Part shown: positions 9,290-18,080 of the stretch, one piece after another
Layout: every line of letters begins with the position of its first letter
Position numbering within the stretch: position 1 is the first letter of the stretch
Assembly (NCBI RefSeq): GCF_003062295.1
Contig: NZ_PYCN01000003.1
Location: forward strand, 248,001 to 312,000
Direction of reading: 5' to 3'
Source: Bradyrhizobium algeriense
GTDB taxonomy: Bacteria; Pseudomonadota; Alphaproteobacteria; Rhizobiales; Xanthobacteraceae
Length of the DNA: 64,000 bases
Notes under the pieces: generated by a model
The model's input: the letters and a program-made list of their open reading frames with translations, nothing else
What the model was told of the DNA's origin: nothing
Database searches by the model: none
Translations under genes and position numbers: made by a program

Positions 9290-9560
9290 GGGCGAGTGCC
9301 CATAAATGTTGGGATTGGGAGACTAAATGTCAGCTGGAAAACAGCCGAAAGACCCTCGACGAGGGCCAGATCGAGGCGTTGCTCGCCTATTTGGCTACGA
9401 CGTGTTGCCCACCCGCACGCGGAGACACCAGTCCGGTAAGTTCGCGATGGGTTGGTAACTCCAGATCTTGAAACAAGGGGCCCGATAAGCTTAGGTCTCC
9501 AGCAGCTTCGGATGCTGGCTAGCGTTGATCACGCCGGCCGCACATCCTTCCGCTTTGAAC
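9290..9560. other. Intergenic, with a possible cytochrome c C-terminal remnant
   Basis: In one plus-strand frame, 9334-9408 reads like the last helix of a class I cytochrome c (TLDEGQIEALLAYLAT). There is no haem motif or start codon attached. This may be the scar of a deleted gene. The rest shows nothing definite. Confidence 0.25.
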
Positions 9561-12365
9561 CTACTTAAACTCTAAAAGCCGACGAGCAGTCCACTCAACA
9601 TCGGCCGCAAAATCCGCTCTGTTAGGCTGACTTTGTGCCAGAGATTGTCGGGTCCTCAACGCGGACTCTAACGACTTACGCGCTTCCGCCTTTCGATCCA
9701 AACGCTCCAGCGATGAAGCAATTTTCGTATAAGACTCCGCGAGATCGCTCTGGAAGGCGAGGTTCGCCGGGTCAATCGCACATAACTCTAGTCTAATTCC
9801 CACGGCCTTCTCTTCGGCAAGAAGAGCATCTGAGTAATTTCCTTCGTCCCAATGCAAGTCGTTCAGGCGAGACCACGAGATTGCGAGATCAGATTTGGAT
9901 TGAGTATTGCCGGAATCCCTTTCAACGAGAGCCTTTCTAATTTCAAGCCCAAGTGAAAGAGCTGAGCGCGCTTCGTCAAACTTCCTCAGAAAGCGATTTG
10001 TTATACCAACGTTGGTGTAGGCTGTAGCCACCTGCTGCTTTGCCAAGGCGCTTCTTTTGTCGACATCATTCCATCTTTTTGTGATTTCAAGACCGGCATT
10101 AGCGGCCGCCAACGCATCCGAGAAGCGGTTCAAATCAACGTTTACGCGGTAGAGTTCACTGTAGTAGGTGCCCACGGCATTGAGCCAATTAACGTCCTTC
10201 TCGTCTTTGCGCTGCTCAGCAGTGGCTTGCCTTGCGATCAGCAACTCCAGCGCTTCCTGTGGTCTTCCCTGGCTTCTGTACTTTATTGCAAGCAGTTGTC
10301 GGGAAAAGAACGCCTGATAAGCATACAGATTATTGGTGGGTGAAATAATGACCAGCTCGTCGGCAAGCTTTACCATTTCCTCGGCTGCAGAAGTCGATCT
10401 CGCTTGGTCGCCGAGCGCTTCTCCAATTATGCCGATCAGACCCAGATTAATAGCTTGTGCCGCCTTAACGTATGTATTCGTGGGATCTGATCGAATGAGC
10501 TCGGCACACAGAGTGTGCGCCTCTTCAAAGGTAAGAAGGGCTGCGCTCATATGGCCGAGATAGAACTGCGCAGTTCCAAATTGCGCGAGCGCGACCGAAA
10601 GGATTCCTTTTTCAGCAGAGTCCTGCGGGTCCAATAACGCGATTTTCTTTCTAGCTCTGACAACTTCTGCGAAAGAACTCTCTGCCTTTTGTAAATTCCC
10701 CGTAGCCGAAGCGATATTGCCAATCAAGCTAGTATTGTACGCAAGACGCCCCAATTTCGAAACGTCTGTAGGATCTAGGTCCGATAGCTTTTGGCGGATT
10801 TCCCGCGCGAGAGTGTAGAGATCGACGGCTTCCGCAGTATTACCCTGGCGCTCCAGGCTATATCCCACATTCTGCTGGCTCTGCGCGAAACTCTCCATCC
10901 AGTTTACATTGGCTGGATCAACTGCGTTCAATGAGGAGTTGATGGAGAGCGCTTCTTTATAAAGCGAATGTGCTTCCTTGAATTCGTTGGAATTTAGATT
11001 CAGATCTCCGCGATCATTCAAGGCCGAGGCCAAATTTTCCTTATAGGGATTATGGCTGGGGTATAGTTGAAGCAGCTTTCTATCGATCGCGATGCGCTCG
11101 TCTAGCGCCGCCTTCGCCTCCACCTGGTTGCCCTGGACCGCCAGTAGATCAGCTAATCGCTTGAGCGAGGCACCGAGGCCGGATTGCCATTGGGGATTGC
11201 GTGGTTCGCTTGCAACCAACTGCTTGAAAATTTGCTGGGCCTCTAAGAACTCTTTCTTGGCATCTTCATGTTTGTTTTGCTGCTTGAGCAAACTGCCGAT
11301 CTGCATGCGAGCCCATGCAATGTCATTCCCCATCTGAGACGAGTTGTCTTTCCTCGCCGAGAAGTAAGCTAGCTTATCTAAGGCCAGCTTCGCTTGCAGC
11401 AACGCTTTTGCAGTGTTTCCCGTATCTCTGTTGCCGTTCGATAGCGCTTGGTAAAGCTGAGCCTCACGCCGTGCAAGTTCAGGAGAATTTACACCTTGTT
11501 GTGTGAGCCGACCTAACAGTCTTTCGACCTCTTGCAGGAGGTCTGACAAAACGGGAGCAGGAACACCGAATCTATTCTTGAAACTGACCGTCTTCGATGT
11601 AATCGAGCCCGCGGTTTCCAACGCCCAATCCAAACGCTGCTCTGCTTCAATTGCGCGCGTGTGCGCGATCCAAGCAGCTAGCCCGGCCACAATGGCCAGT
11701 ATTCCCATTGCGCCCGCGGTAATGCCCAGGCCGATGAGCCTTGTACGTGCAGCTCGTGCCGCCCGCCTTCTGATTTCATCGAGACCAACTCCCAGCAGAC
11801 CTGCAATAACTTTAAGCTTGGCAACTTCCCGGCCGTCAGCAATCTCGCGGGCATCCGCGGCGACAGGCTCTACCGGTATCTCCGAGACTTGCCCGTCGGA
11901 AAGGACTTCGAATTTCAACGCGGGAGGAAAACACTCCAACTCAGGGTGATTTGGTTCACCGTCAATAATGATGGGAATGATACGAGACGAGCGTCCTAGT
12001 ATCTTGAAGAGACGAATTTCCTCATTTACGTGCAAACTTGCCGCGGAACGGGGAGAACAAATGACGATGAGAAACTCTGAAGAATCGAGCGCAAGAGTGG
12101 TAGCCTCCTTTAACGAATGCCCGCTTGCGAAGTCATCCCGATCGTTAAAAATCGGACGTAAATTTTGCGGTATTTTGCCGGTCGCGGTTTCTCTCCCGAC
12201 AAGATCACGATCCACACGATACTTTTCCAGCTCACGATGCAGCCACTTTGCCCAGCCCGTATCCTTATGACTATACGAGATAAAGGCACGATACCTTCTC
12301 TTGGTATTTTGCGTTCGAAGCTCGTCGGTGCCGAGATAGTTGCTGTCGACCACGAGGCGCGGCAT
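9561..12365 (-). CDS. TIR domain protein with a membrane segment and long TPR-like region
   Basis: This encodes 934 aa. GGAGGGA lies before the ATG at 12365. Residues about 24-150 form a TIR domain (YRAFISYSHKD, PIFNDRDDFASG, LIVICSPRSA, VNEEIRLF, IIPIIIDGE). E115 or E116 sits where TIR NAD-cleaving enzymes have their catalytic Glu. Residues about 208-232 are one transmembrane helix. From about 290 to the end there are repeated 34-residue-like helical pairs (Ala/Tyr/Leu pattern, for example the NRFSDALAAANAGLEI segment), typical of TPR arrays. The layout suggests a cytoplasmic TIR effector linked through the membrane to a TPR sensor. TIR proteins often act in anti-phage defence or signalling, but no partner gene is adjacent. 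The gene is visibly more AT-rich than its neighbours, suggesting transfer. Confidence 0.85.
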   Translation of the reverse strand: MPRLVVDSNYLGTDELRTQNTKRRYRAFISYSHKDTGWAKWLHRELEKYRVDRDLVGRETATGKIPQNLRPIFNDRDDFASGHSLKEATTLALDSSEFLIVICSPRSAASLHVNEEIRLFKILGRSSRIIPIIIDGEPNHPELECFPPALKFEVLSDGQVSEIPVEPVAADAREIADGREVAKLKVIAGLLGVGLDEIRRRAARAARTRLIGLGITAGAMGILAIVAGLAAWIAHTRAIEAEQRLDWALETAGSITSKTVSFKNRFGVPAPVLSDLLQEVERLLGRLTQQGVNSPELARREAQLYQALSNGNRDTGNTAKALLQAKLALDKLAYFSARKDNSSQMGNDIAWARMQIGSLLKQQNKHEDAKKEFLEAQQIFKQLVASEPRNPQWQSGLGASLKRLADLLAVQGNQVEAKAALDERIAIDRKLLQLYPSHNPYKENLASALNDRGDLNLNSNEFKEAHSLYKEALSINSSLNAVDPANVNWMESFAQSQQNVGYSLERQGNTAEAVDLYTLAREIRQKLSDLDPTDVSKLGRLAYNTSLIGNIASATGNLQKAESSFAEVVRARKKIALLDPQDSAEKGILSVALAQFGTAQFYLGHMSAALLTFEEAHTLCAELIRSDPTNTYVKAAQAINLGLIGIIGEALGDQARSTSAAEEMVKLADELVIISPTNNLYAYQAFFSRQLLAIKYRSQGRPQEALELLIARQATAEQRKDEKDVNWLNAVGTYYSELYRVNVDLNRFSDALAAANAGLEITKRWNDVDKRSALAKQQVATAYTNVGITNRFLRKFDEARSALSLGLEIRKALVERDSGNTQSKSDLAISWSRLNDLHWDEGNYSDALLAEEKAVGIRLELCAIDPANLAFQSDLAESYTKIASSLERLDRKAEARKSLESALRTRQSLAQSQPNRADFAADVEWTARRLLEFK

Positions 12366-12581
12366 CGCACAATCCCTCCAGTGCCGAGCACATTATAGCC
12401 GAAAACAATCGGGCGACACTCATGTCCGCTCAGGATCAACCAGCGAAAAATTCGGGATAACCAGCGCACTTCCGCTTTACCTCAGCGGACTCATGCACCG
12501 CCGAAAAACTTGCACGTAAAGGATACGCTTCTGCGTTAGCCCGATCGGCGGCACAGATTCGAGGCCGGGACCGCAAAGTTG

Positions 12582-13220
12582 TCATGCACCCGAACCCGGT
12601 GCCGGCGCCGGACTCAGCGGGGCGCCTCCGACCGAAACAGGGCCGACAGGTTTAGGCCGTGGGGAGACTGTTTTTCGCGACGTGCGGACGACCCGAGCGC
12701 GAGGTTTTGAATGCGAGATGCTGGAAGTCGTCAACGGCGTCACAGCACTCTGCAGAGCGTCCGTCTGCGCCGCTAGCGAGGAGAGTTGGCGGGATATTCT
12801 TTTCAAGTCCCCCTGTTGAGCTGCAGAGGCCTGCGTGAGCGACACCAGCACCGCTGCGTTTTGCTGCTGCGACAACTGAATATCGTTCAGTGCCGCGCGG
12901 ACGACGGGATCTGGTAACGGGGCCAAAGCCGTCTCATGTGCAGGTGCGGCGAAGCGATTGAAATTTGGCAAGGAGAAGCCATCGAAATCTGGCAGAGAGA
13001 TATTTGGCAGAGAGAAGCGATCGAAATTCGGCAAAGAGAAGTCATTGAAATTCGGCAACGAGGAGGGATTGAAACTCGGCAAAGAATTGGCGGTGGCCGC
13101 ACCGATGATGGCCAAGGCGGATAAAGACACCAGTATCGCCGGCACCCGGCCCGAAGCGCCCTGCCGTGCCGTCGCAGGCTGATTGTCTTGTTGCGTTTCC
13201 TTATCCGGTGTTTCGGCCAC
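12582..13220 (-). CDS. Membrane-anchored protein with SLPNF octapeptide repeats
   Basis: This encodes 212 aa with a GTG start preceded by AGGGAA. A short polar N-terminus is followed by one hydrophobic helix (about 27-45). Next come six copies of a short repeat (residues 46-90, consensus SLPNF[ND]xF), then a Gln/Ser-rich, probably coiled-coil stretch (about 108-160). A basic Pro/Arg/Lys-rich tail ends the protein. The topology suggests a bitopic envelope protein. No family was recognised. It lies 216 bp upstream, in its own direction of transcription read backwards, of the TIR gene. Confidence 0.6.
   Translation of the reverse strand: MAETPDKETQQDNQPATARQGASGRVPAILVSLSALAIIGAATANSLPSFNPSSLPNFNDFSLPNFDRFSLPNISLPDFDGFSLPNFNRFAAPAHETALAPLPDPVVRAALNDIQLSQQQNAAVLVSLTQASAAQQGDLKRISRQLSSLAAQTDALQSAVTPLTTSSISHSKPRARVVRTSRKTVSPRPKPVGPVSVGGAPLSPAPAPGSGA
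12951..13085 (-). repeat. In-gene tandem repeat, about 24-bp units
   Basis: This stretch encodes six consecutive units related to SLPNFDRF within the small membrane protein. Most units are eight codons; one (SLPNI) is five. The DNA copies are similar but not identical, so the array has been under selection or is not recent. Confidence 0.8.
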
Positions 13221-13450
13221 CTGCGTTCCCTACGTCCCAGACCCGTCGCAAGATTTCCCTCGCATAGCCATCGCGTGGACGATGCAGCGACGGCTCGCGT
13301 GCGATTGCCCACCAAATTCAGCGCGTAAATCATGCGCTTATATGGTTAATAGTCGGTTATTCGCAGCCGTCTCGCGCGTGAGTCGATCTGCCGTCGGTTG
13401 CCGACTGTTCTGCTTCTGATGCTTGAGGGCGGTCACCACGGACCTCGTTT

Positions 13451-15637
13451 TCACCATCCGCCTGAAGCGCGGGCTGGAACGCTCTCGTCTCGTTCCAGCG
13501 GCAGGGTAAACTGAAAGACCGCGCCCCGAGGTTCATTCGCGCTCGCCCACATCCGTCCCCCGTGAGCCTCGACCATCGACCGGCAGATCGCGAGGCCCAT
13601 GCCCATGCCCGTGGGCTTCGTCGTGTAAAAGGCAGTGAAAACGCGCTCCACATCCGCCGGGTCCAGGCCTGGGCCGGAATCGCAAACCGTGACGAGCACG
13701 CCGCCGGCGGCCTCCCTCTCGGTGGTGATCCGTAGCTCGCGCGTCCCCTTATCGATGCCGCCCATGGCTTCAATGGCATTGAGGATCAGGTTCAGGATCA
13801 CCTGCTGCAGTTGAGTGCGATCGCCATCCACCTTGGGCAATCCCGGCGCGAGCCCGGTCTGCAGCAAGATGCCGTGATTGAGCACTTCGCTTCGGGTCAG
13901 CGCGACCATTTCGAGGATGGCTTCGTTGAGATCGAACCGATCCTTCCGCGACGGCACCTTGTTGATGAGGGCCCTGATACCGCCGATGACGTTGCCGGCG
14001 CGCTTGCCGTCCTCAGCGATACGGGCAAGGGAGTCGCGAACCTCGCCGAGATCGGGCGGTTGGGCGCGCAGCCAGCGCAGGGCGGCCTGAGCGTTGGTAA
14101 CCGTCGCGGCGATCGGCTGGTTGACCTCATGGGCGATCGAGGCCGCCAGCTGTCCCATCGTGGTGACGCGATTGACGTGCGCGAGTTCCGCCTGCATGGC
14201 GCGCAAGGCTTCCTCGGCCCGCCGGCGTTCGGTGATGTGCCGCCCGACGCCGCGATAGCCGATGAAGCGTCCCCTTCCGTCAAACACCGGCAGCCCCGAG
14301 ACGGAGACGTAACGCTTGCTGCCGTCGGGAGCGAGCCGTGCGAGCTCAAAATCACGGAACGGCAGGTGGGCATCGAGCGTCTCCCGGTGCTTGCGCCAGG
14401 CCTCTTCATCAGGCTCCAGGTAAGGCACTTCCCATCGTGTCTTCCCGATCTCGGAGCCCAACCCCGGCGCGTCGGCAAGGCTTTCCGCAAACTCCTGGTG
14501 AATGAAGCGATGCTGCGCATCGGTCTCCCAGTACACGTCGAAGGAAAAATGCACGAGGGTGCGAAAGCGCTCCTCGCTCTGCCGCAGCGCCTCTTCCGCC
14601 CGCTTGCGCTCGGTCAGATCGAGCACAAAGCCAACACCTTGATGTTGGCTTTGTTCGAACATTGCCCCGCCCATCAGCACGGGCACGCGGCTGCCGTCTT
14701 TCCGGAAGTACTCTTTCTCGAATGGCTGGACGGTCCCCTTCCGCTTCAGCTCGTCCACGGTGCGTGCGTCGCGGTCGCGCCATTCCGCCGGCGTCAGGTC
14801 CGTCCGGTTCACCCGCCCCGAGGCAAGATCCGCCCGGTCGTAACCCAACATATGGAGAAACGCATCGTTGGCCTCAAATATGCGACCCTCGAGATCCCAG
14901 ATGATGATCCCGACGATGTCGGAGTCGACCAGGCGCCGGATCTTCTTGTCGCGCGCCAGGAGATCGCCGTGGAGCGCGATGTTCTCTGCGATCGCCTTAC
15001 GCCGCCTTTTCGCTTCGAGCCGTGCGAGCGCCAGCGCCACCCCGGCCAGGACTGCGACAATGACGATAGCGGCCGCGATCAGCCAGGCCTTGCGTCGTTC
15101 GAGCGCCTCGGCGCGCCTCTCCTGGTCCACGTGCAGGAAGCGCTCGTGGTCCACCATCTGGTCGATCTGCGACCTTATCTCGTCCAGGCTGCGGATCATC
15201 GCCAGCGCGGCCGGCCCGGAGTAGGTGCGGACCGTTTTGACGATTTCATCGATCTCGCGCAGCTTCGCCGCAACGGTCAGCGCCAGATGTTCGGCACGAT
15301 GGCTCTGCAATGGATCACCCGCGACCAGAGCCTGGAGCGCCTGCGCGTCCCGCCGTACGCTTTCATCGGAGACGCCGTAGGCCTTGAGGTATTGCGGATC
15401 GAGAGTCAGCAGATAGCCGCGCCTTTGGGCCTCCACGTCGGCGATGACCGCTTTCAGCCGATCCAGCGTCTCGAGCACCTGGCGGTTGCGCTCCTGCGCA
15501 AGATTTGCCGCATGTCGCTCCTGCAAGTATCGGAGGCCGAGAAATCCGGTCGCAACAACCACAGTTAGAAGAACCGCGACCACCAGCGCCAGCGGACGAG
15601 CAAACCACCGAAAGGACTGCCTCTGAGGGACTGACAT
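13451..15637 (-). CDS. Membrane sensor histidine kinase (CHASE3, two PAS domains, HisKA, HATPase)
   Basis: This encodes 728 aa. Two transmembrane helices (about 14-34 and 187-207) flank a CHASE3-type periplasmic domain. PAS domains follow at about 235-350 and 360-480, each ending in the conserved ERKRAEE/ERRRAEE linker. The phosphoacceptor is H503 in SIAHEVNQPIAA, which is the FixL-like HisKA class. The ATPase shows NLILNAIEAM, DSGPGLDP and FYTTKPTGMGMGLAI. No response regulator gene is adjacent, so it is an orphan kinase whose partner is encoded elsewhere. The PAS ligand is unknown and no haem-binding signature was evident. Confidence 0.9.
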   Translation of the reverse strand: MSVPQRQSFRWFARPLALVVAVLLTVVVATGFLGLRYLQERHAANLAQERNRQVLETLDRLKAVIADVEAQRRGYLLTLDPQYLKAYGVSDESVRRDAQALQALVAGDPLQSHRAEHLALTVAAKLREIDEIVKTVRTYSGPAALAMIRSLDEIRSQIDQMVDHERFLHVDQERRAEALERRKAWLIAAAIVIVAVLAGVALALARLEAKRRRKAIAENIALHGDLLARDKKIRRLVDSDIVGIIIWDLEGRIFEANDAFLHMLGYDRADLASGRVNRTDLTPAEWRDRDARTVDELKRKGTVQPFEKEYFRKDGSRVPVLMGGAMFEQSQHQGVGFVLDLTERKRAEEALRQSEERFRTLVHFSFDVYWETDAQHRFIHQEFAESLADAPGLGSEIGKTRWEVPYLEPDEEAWRKHRETLDAHLPFRDFELARLAPDGSKRYVSVSGLPVFDGRGRFIGYRGVGRHITERRRAEEALRAMQAELAHVNRVTTMGQLAASIAHEVNQPIAATVTNAQAALRWLRAQPPDLGEVRDSLARIAEDGKRAGNVIGGIRALINKVPSRKDRFDLNEAILEMVALTRSEVLNHGILLQTGLAPGLPKVDGDRTQLQQVILNLILNAIEAMGGIDKGTRELRITTEREAAGGVLVTVCDSGPGLDPADVERVFTAFYTTKPTGMGMGLAICRSMVEAHGGRMWASANEPRGAVFQFTLPLERDESVPARASGGW

Positions 15638-15857
15638 TGGCGTTAAGTCTTCGATGCTCGCGTGAGCGGCTGATTTCTAATGCCGACGCAGAGTATTGCC
15701 AGTATTATAATGTAAATGCAGCCAAGGTCGCACGGGTAAGACGGGAACCGGCAGCCTCAACGCGCAGATTACACCGGCCCGTTACGCCCCTCGCAAGGGG
15801 CCAGAACGTCACGGTTAGGGCCCGCCCACGTGAAGGCGGCTTCCCCGGGAGGAGCAC

Positions 15858-17246
15858 ATGGCTCCAAGTCGAAAGTTGCGTGGAAAGTTGCCGAGCGGTT
15901 CCGCGTCGGCCAGCCGGCGCAGCTTCGTCAAGGGATTGGGCGCGGCGGGCGTAACGTTGCCGGCCCTTGCCATGTTGCCGCGGTGGGGTTTCGCACAGGA
16001 TGCCGCCGCGACCTATGCCAATGCCGCGATAGGTTGGAAACAATTTGCGGGGCAGACGATCGCGCTCGCCGGCGCGATCCATCCCTGGTCGAACGCGATT
16101 ACTCCACTCTTGCCCGATTTCACCGAGCTCACCGGTATTAGCGTCGTTCCCGACTTCCGGCTGGAGACGACGTACCTGGGCGCGCTGCCGATCCAGCTCA
16201 ACCGTGGCAGCAGCACCCCCGACGTCTTCATGTGGACGACCTATGGCCAGGGCATCTCGGCAGGATGGCTCGAGCCGCTGAACGCCTATTATGCCGACAA
16301 GTCGCTGACCGATCTCGGCTGGTATGACGAGGGCGACCTTCTCAAGACAGCCCGGGCCTTTCCGTTGTGGCGGGACGGCGAACGCTACGCCATGCCGATC
16401 ACTTCGGAGGCGGTGACCCTGTTCATCAACGGCGATGCGCTGGCAGCCAAGAACCTGCCGGTTCCGCAGACTTTCGAACAGCTGCTTGTTACCGCGAACG
16501 CGCTCAAGACCGATGAGATGTCCGGGATAGCCATGCGGGCTCAAGCCAGCGGCAATTCATCGGTGGCGGCCATGAGCTTCGTCTTCTCCTATGGCGGGGC
16601 CATGGTCAGCGACAACAAGGCTGTTTTCGCAAGCCCCGAAGCAATCGCGGCCATCGAGATGTTTGGAAAGTTGCTCAGTCAAGCCGGGCCTGGCGGTGTG
16701 AGCGGCTACGAATGGTACCACGTGCTGGACGACTTCCTTCAGCGCAGGACGGCGATGGCGATCGACAGCAGCAATTTCGCCACCGACATCTCCAATCCGG
16801 CAAGAAGCCACGTTGCCGGGAAGGCCGTGTTTGCCGCCTTTCCGCATGCCACCGGTCGCACGTCCGTGCCCTTCATGTCGCATTGGCAGGCCTGCATCAA
16901 TTCCAGGTCACGAAACAAGCGGGCTGCGTTCCTGTTTCTGCTGTGGGCGACAAGCAAGCCGACCTCGATGCGGACCGCTGCGGCGGGGCTGGCGACGACA
17001 CGGGTGTCGGCCTGGTCGAGCGAGGACTTCAAGAAGGCGTTCGGCGCACAAGCCGCGGAGGCGGCGCTGACCAACTTGCAGAATGCCGATGTCGACCGCG
17101 CCAAGGCGATCCTTTTCCATCCGCAATCGAGACCGATCATGGACGCATTCATGATCGGCGTGAATGAAGTGGTCACCGGAGCGAATCCAGCGAAGATTGC
17201 GATGACCAACGCCGCCGCGAAGGCCAATGCGGCGATCCGCGGATAG
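15858..17246 (+). CDS. Tat-exported ABC transporter solute-binding protein, family 1
   Basis: This encodes 462 aa. GGGAGGAGC precedes the ATG. A twin-arginine signal (ASRRSFVKGLGAAG) directs folded export to the periplasm. The mature sequence follows the family 1 extracellular solute-binding pattern (PDVFMWTTYGQG, TSEAVTLFINGDAL, RRTAMAIDSSNF), which usually binds sugars or polyols. No permease or ATPase genes are beside it. Such orphan binding proteins may serve a transporter encoded elsewhere or have a sensory role. It converges with the ThuA-like gene. Confidence 0.8.
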   Translation: MAPSRKLRGKLPSGSASASRRSFVKGLGAAGVTLPALAMLPRWGFAQDAAATYANAAIGWKQFAGQTIALAGAIHPWSNAITPLLPDFTELTGISVVPDFRLETTYLGALPIQLNRGSSTPDVFMWTTYGQGISAGWLEPLNAYYADKSLTDLGWYDEGDLLKTARAFPLWRDGERYAMPITSEAVTLFINGDALAAKNLPVPQTFEQLLVTANALKTDEMSGIAMRAQASGNSSVAAMSFVFSYGGAMVSDNKAVFASPEAIAAIEMFGKLLSQAGPGGVSGYEWYHVLDDFLQRRTAMAIDSSNFATDISNPARSHVAGKAVFAAFPHATGRTSVPFMSHWQACINSRSRNKRAAFLFLLWATSKPTSMRTAAAGLATTRVSAWSSEDFKKAFGAQAAEAALTNLQNADVDRAKAILFHPQSRPIMDAFMIGVNEVVTGANPAKIAMTNAAAKANAAIRG

Positions 17247-17292
17247 CAGAGCCGTTCCCGCCCCGCGCGAATGGCGGCTGCCACGGCGTCTG

Positions 17293-18048
17293 CTAGGGCG
17301 ACCTTCGCATCGACCAGAGGATGGCGTTGGTGAGGATTCGCTGGTAGCGGGCGTCCTGCCAAACTGACGGCTCGTGGCCTAGCGCCGTATAGAATACGCG
17401 TCCCTCGCCGTAGTATCGCGTCCATGCGAGAGGCCAACCATAGAATCGTCGATGCACGCCGGTCTTGCCAAGGTCCACCGAGCCTGGGTCGAGGCGCAGC
17501 AGCACGCGTGATCCACGATGGTCGAAGTCGCTGATCTGGTAGATCTCGTCCTCGATTTGCAACGAATTGCCGAGAAAAGCCATCAGGGGATCGCCGGGAT
17601 CAACCACCTCGATTGTCACGGCCTGATGCCAGGGATGACCATTGAAGTAGCCGCCGACCAGATCGAGATAGTCCGGCCAGGTGTAGAATGTGTCGGTCGC
17701 CGAATGAACACCGAGGAACCCGCGGCCCGAGCGCACAAAATTGAGAAGCGCTACCTTTTGCGCGCCGCTCATCGGAAGCTCTCCTGACGTGTAGAACATC
17801 ACCGCGGCGTAGCGCGCGAGGTTTTCGGTGGAAAATTCAGATGTATCTTCCGTTGCAGTAACTTCAAAAACACCCGAATTGCTTCCAAGCCGGGTCAGGA
17901 TTGCCTTGGAAAGCGGTATGACATCATGCCGGTAGCCGGCCGAGTATGTGAAATAGAGAATGCGCGCAGGCGCGCGCTCCGCACGCGCGCCGAGTGGCCG
18001 GATTGCCGCCGCGCCGCCGAGCAGCGCGATGAACTCACGTCGCCTCAC
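17293..18048 (-). CDS. ThuA-like (trehalose utilisation) domain protein, Tat-exported
   Basis: This encodes 251 aa. The N-terminus MRRREFIALLGGAAA is a Tat-type signal. The body is a ThuA-like class I glutamine-amidotransferase fold: ILYFTYSAGYRHDV, FVRSGRGFLGVHSATDTFY, GGYFNGHPWHQAV and YTALGHEPSVW. ThuA-like proteins are linked to sugar metabolism, but the biochemical role is unsettled. It starts 32 bp after the stop of the amidohydrolase gene on the same strand, so the two probably form an operon. Confidence 0.8.
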   Translation of the reverse strand: MRRREFIALLGGAAAIRPLGARAERAPARILYFTYSAGYRHDVIPLSKAILTRLGSNSGVFEVTATEDTSEFSTENLARYAAVMFYTSGELPMSGAQKVALLNFVRSGRGFLGVHSATDTFYTWPDYLDLVGGYFNGHPWHQAVTIEVVDPGDPLMAFLGNSLQIEDEIYQISDFDHRGSRVLLRLDPGSVDLGKTGVHRRFYGWPLAWTRYYGEGRVFYTALGHEPSVWQDARYQRILTNAILWSMRRSP

Positions 18049-18080
18049 GATCCCTCCCGTGCCGCCGCAGCGGTTGGCGT

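Noticed and set aside
8611..9471. 286-codon plus-strand frame across the L,D-transpeptidase gene
   Set aside because: It overlaps a clear YkuD gene in another frame and has the low-complexity Arg/Gly look of a shadow; only its tail (9334-9408) may mean something.
13811..15568. 585-codon plus-strand frame opposite the histidine kinase
   Set aside because: Antisense shadow of a gene with all kinase motifs; no ribosome binding site or domain.
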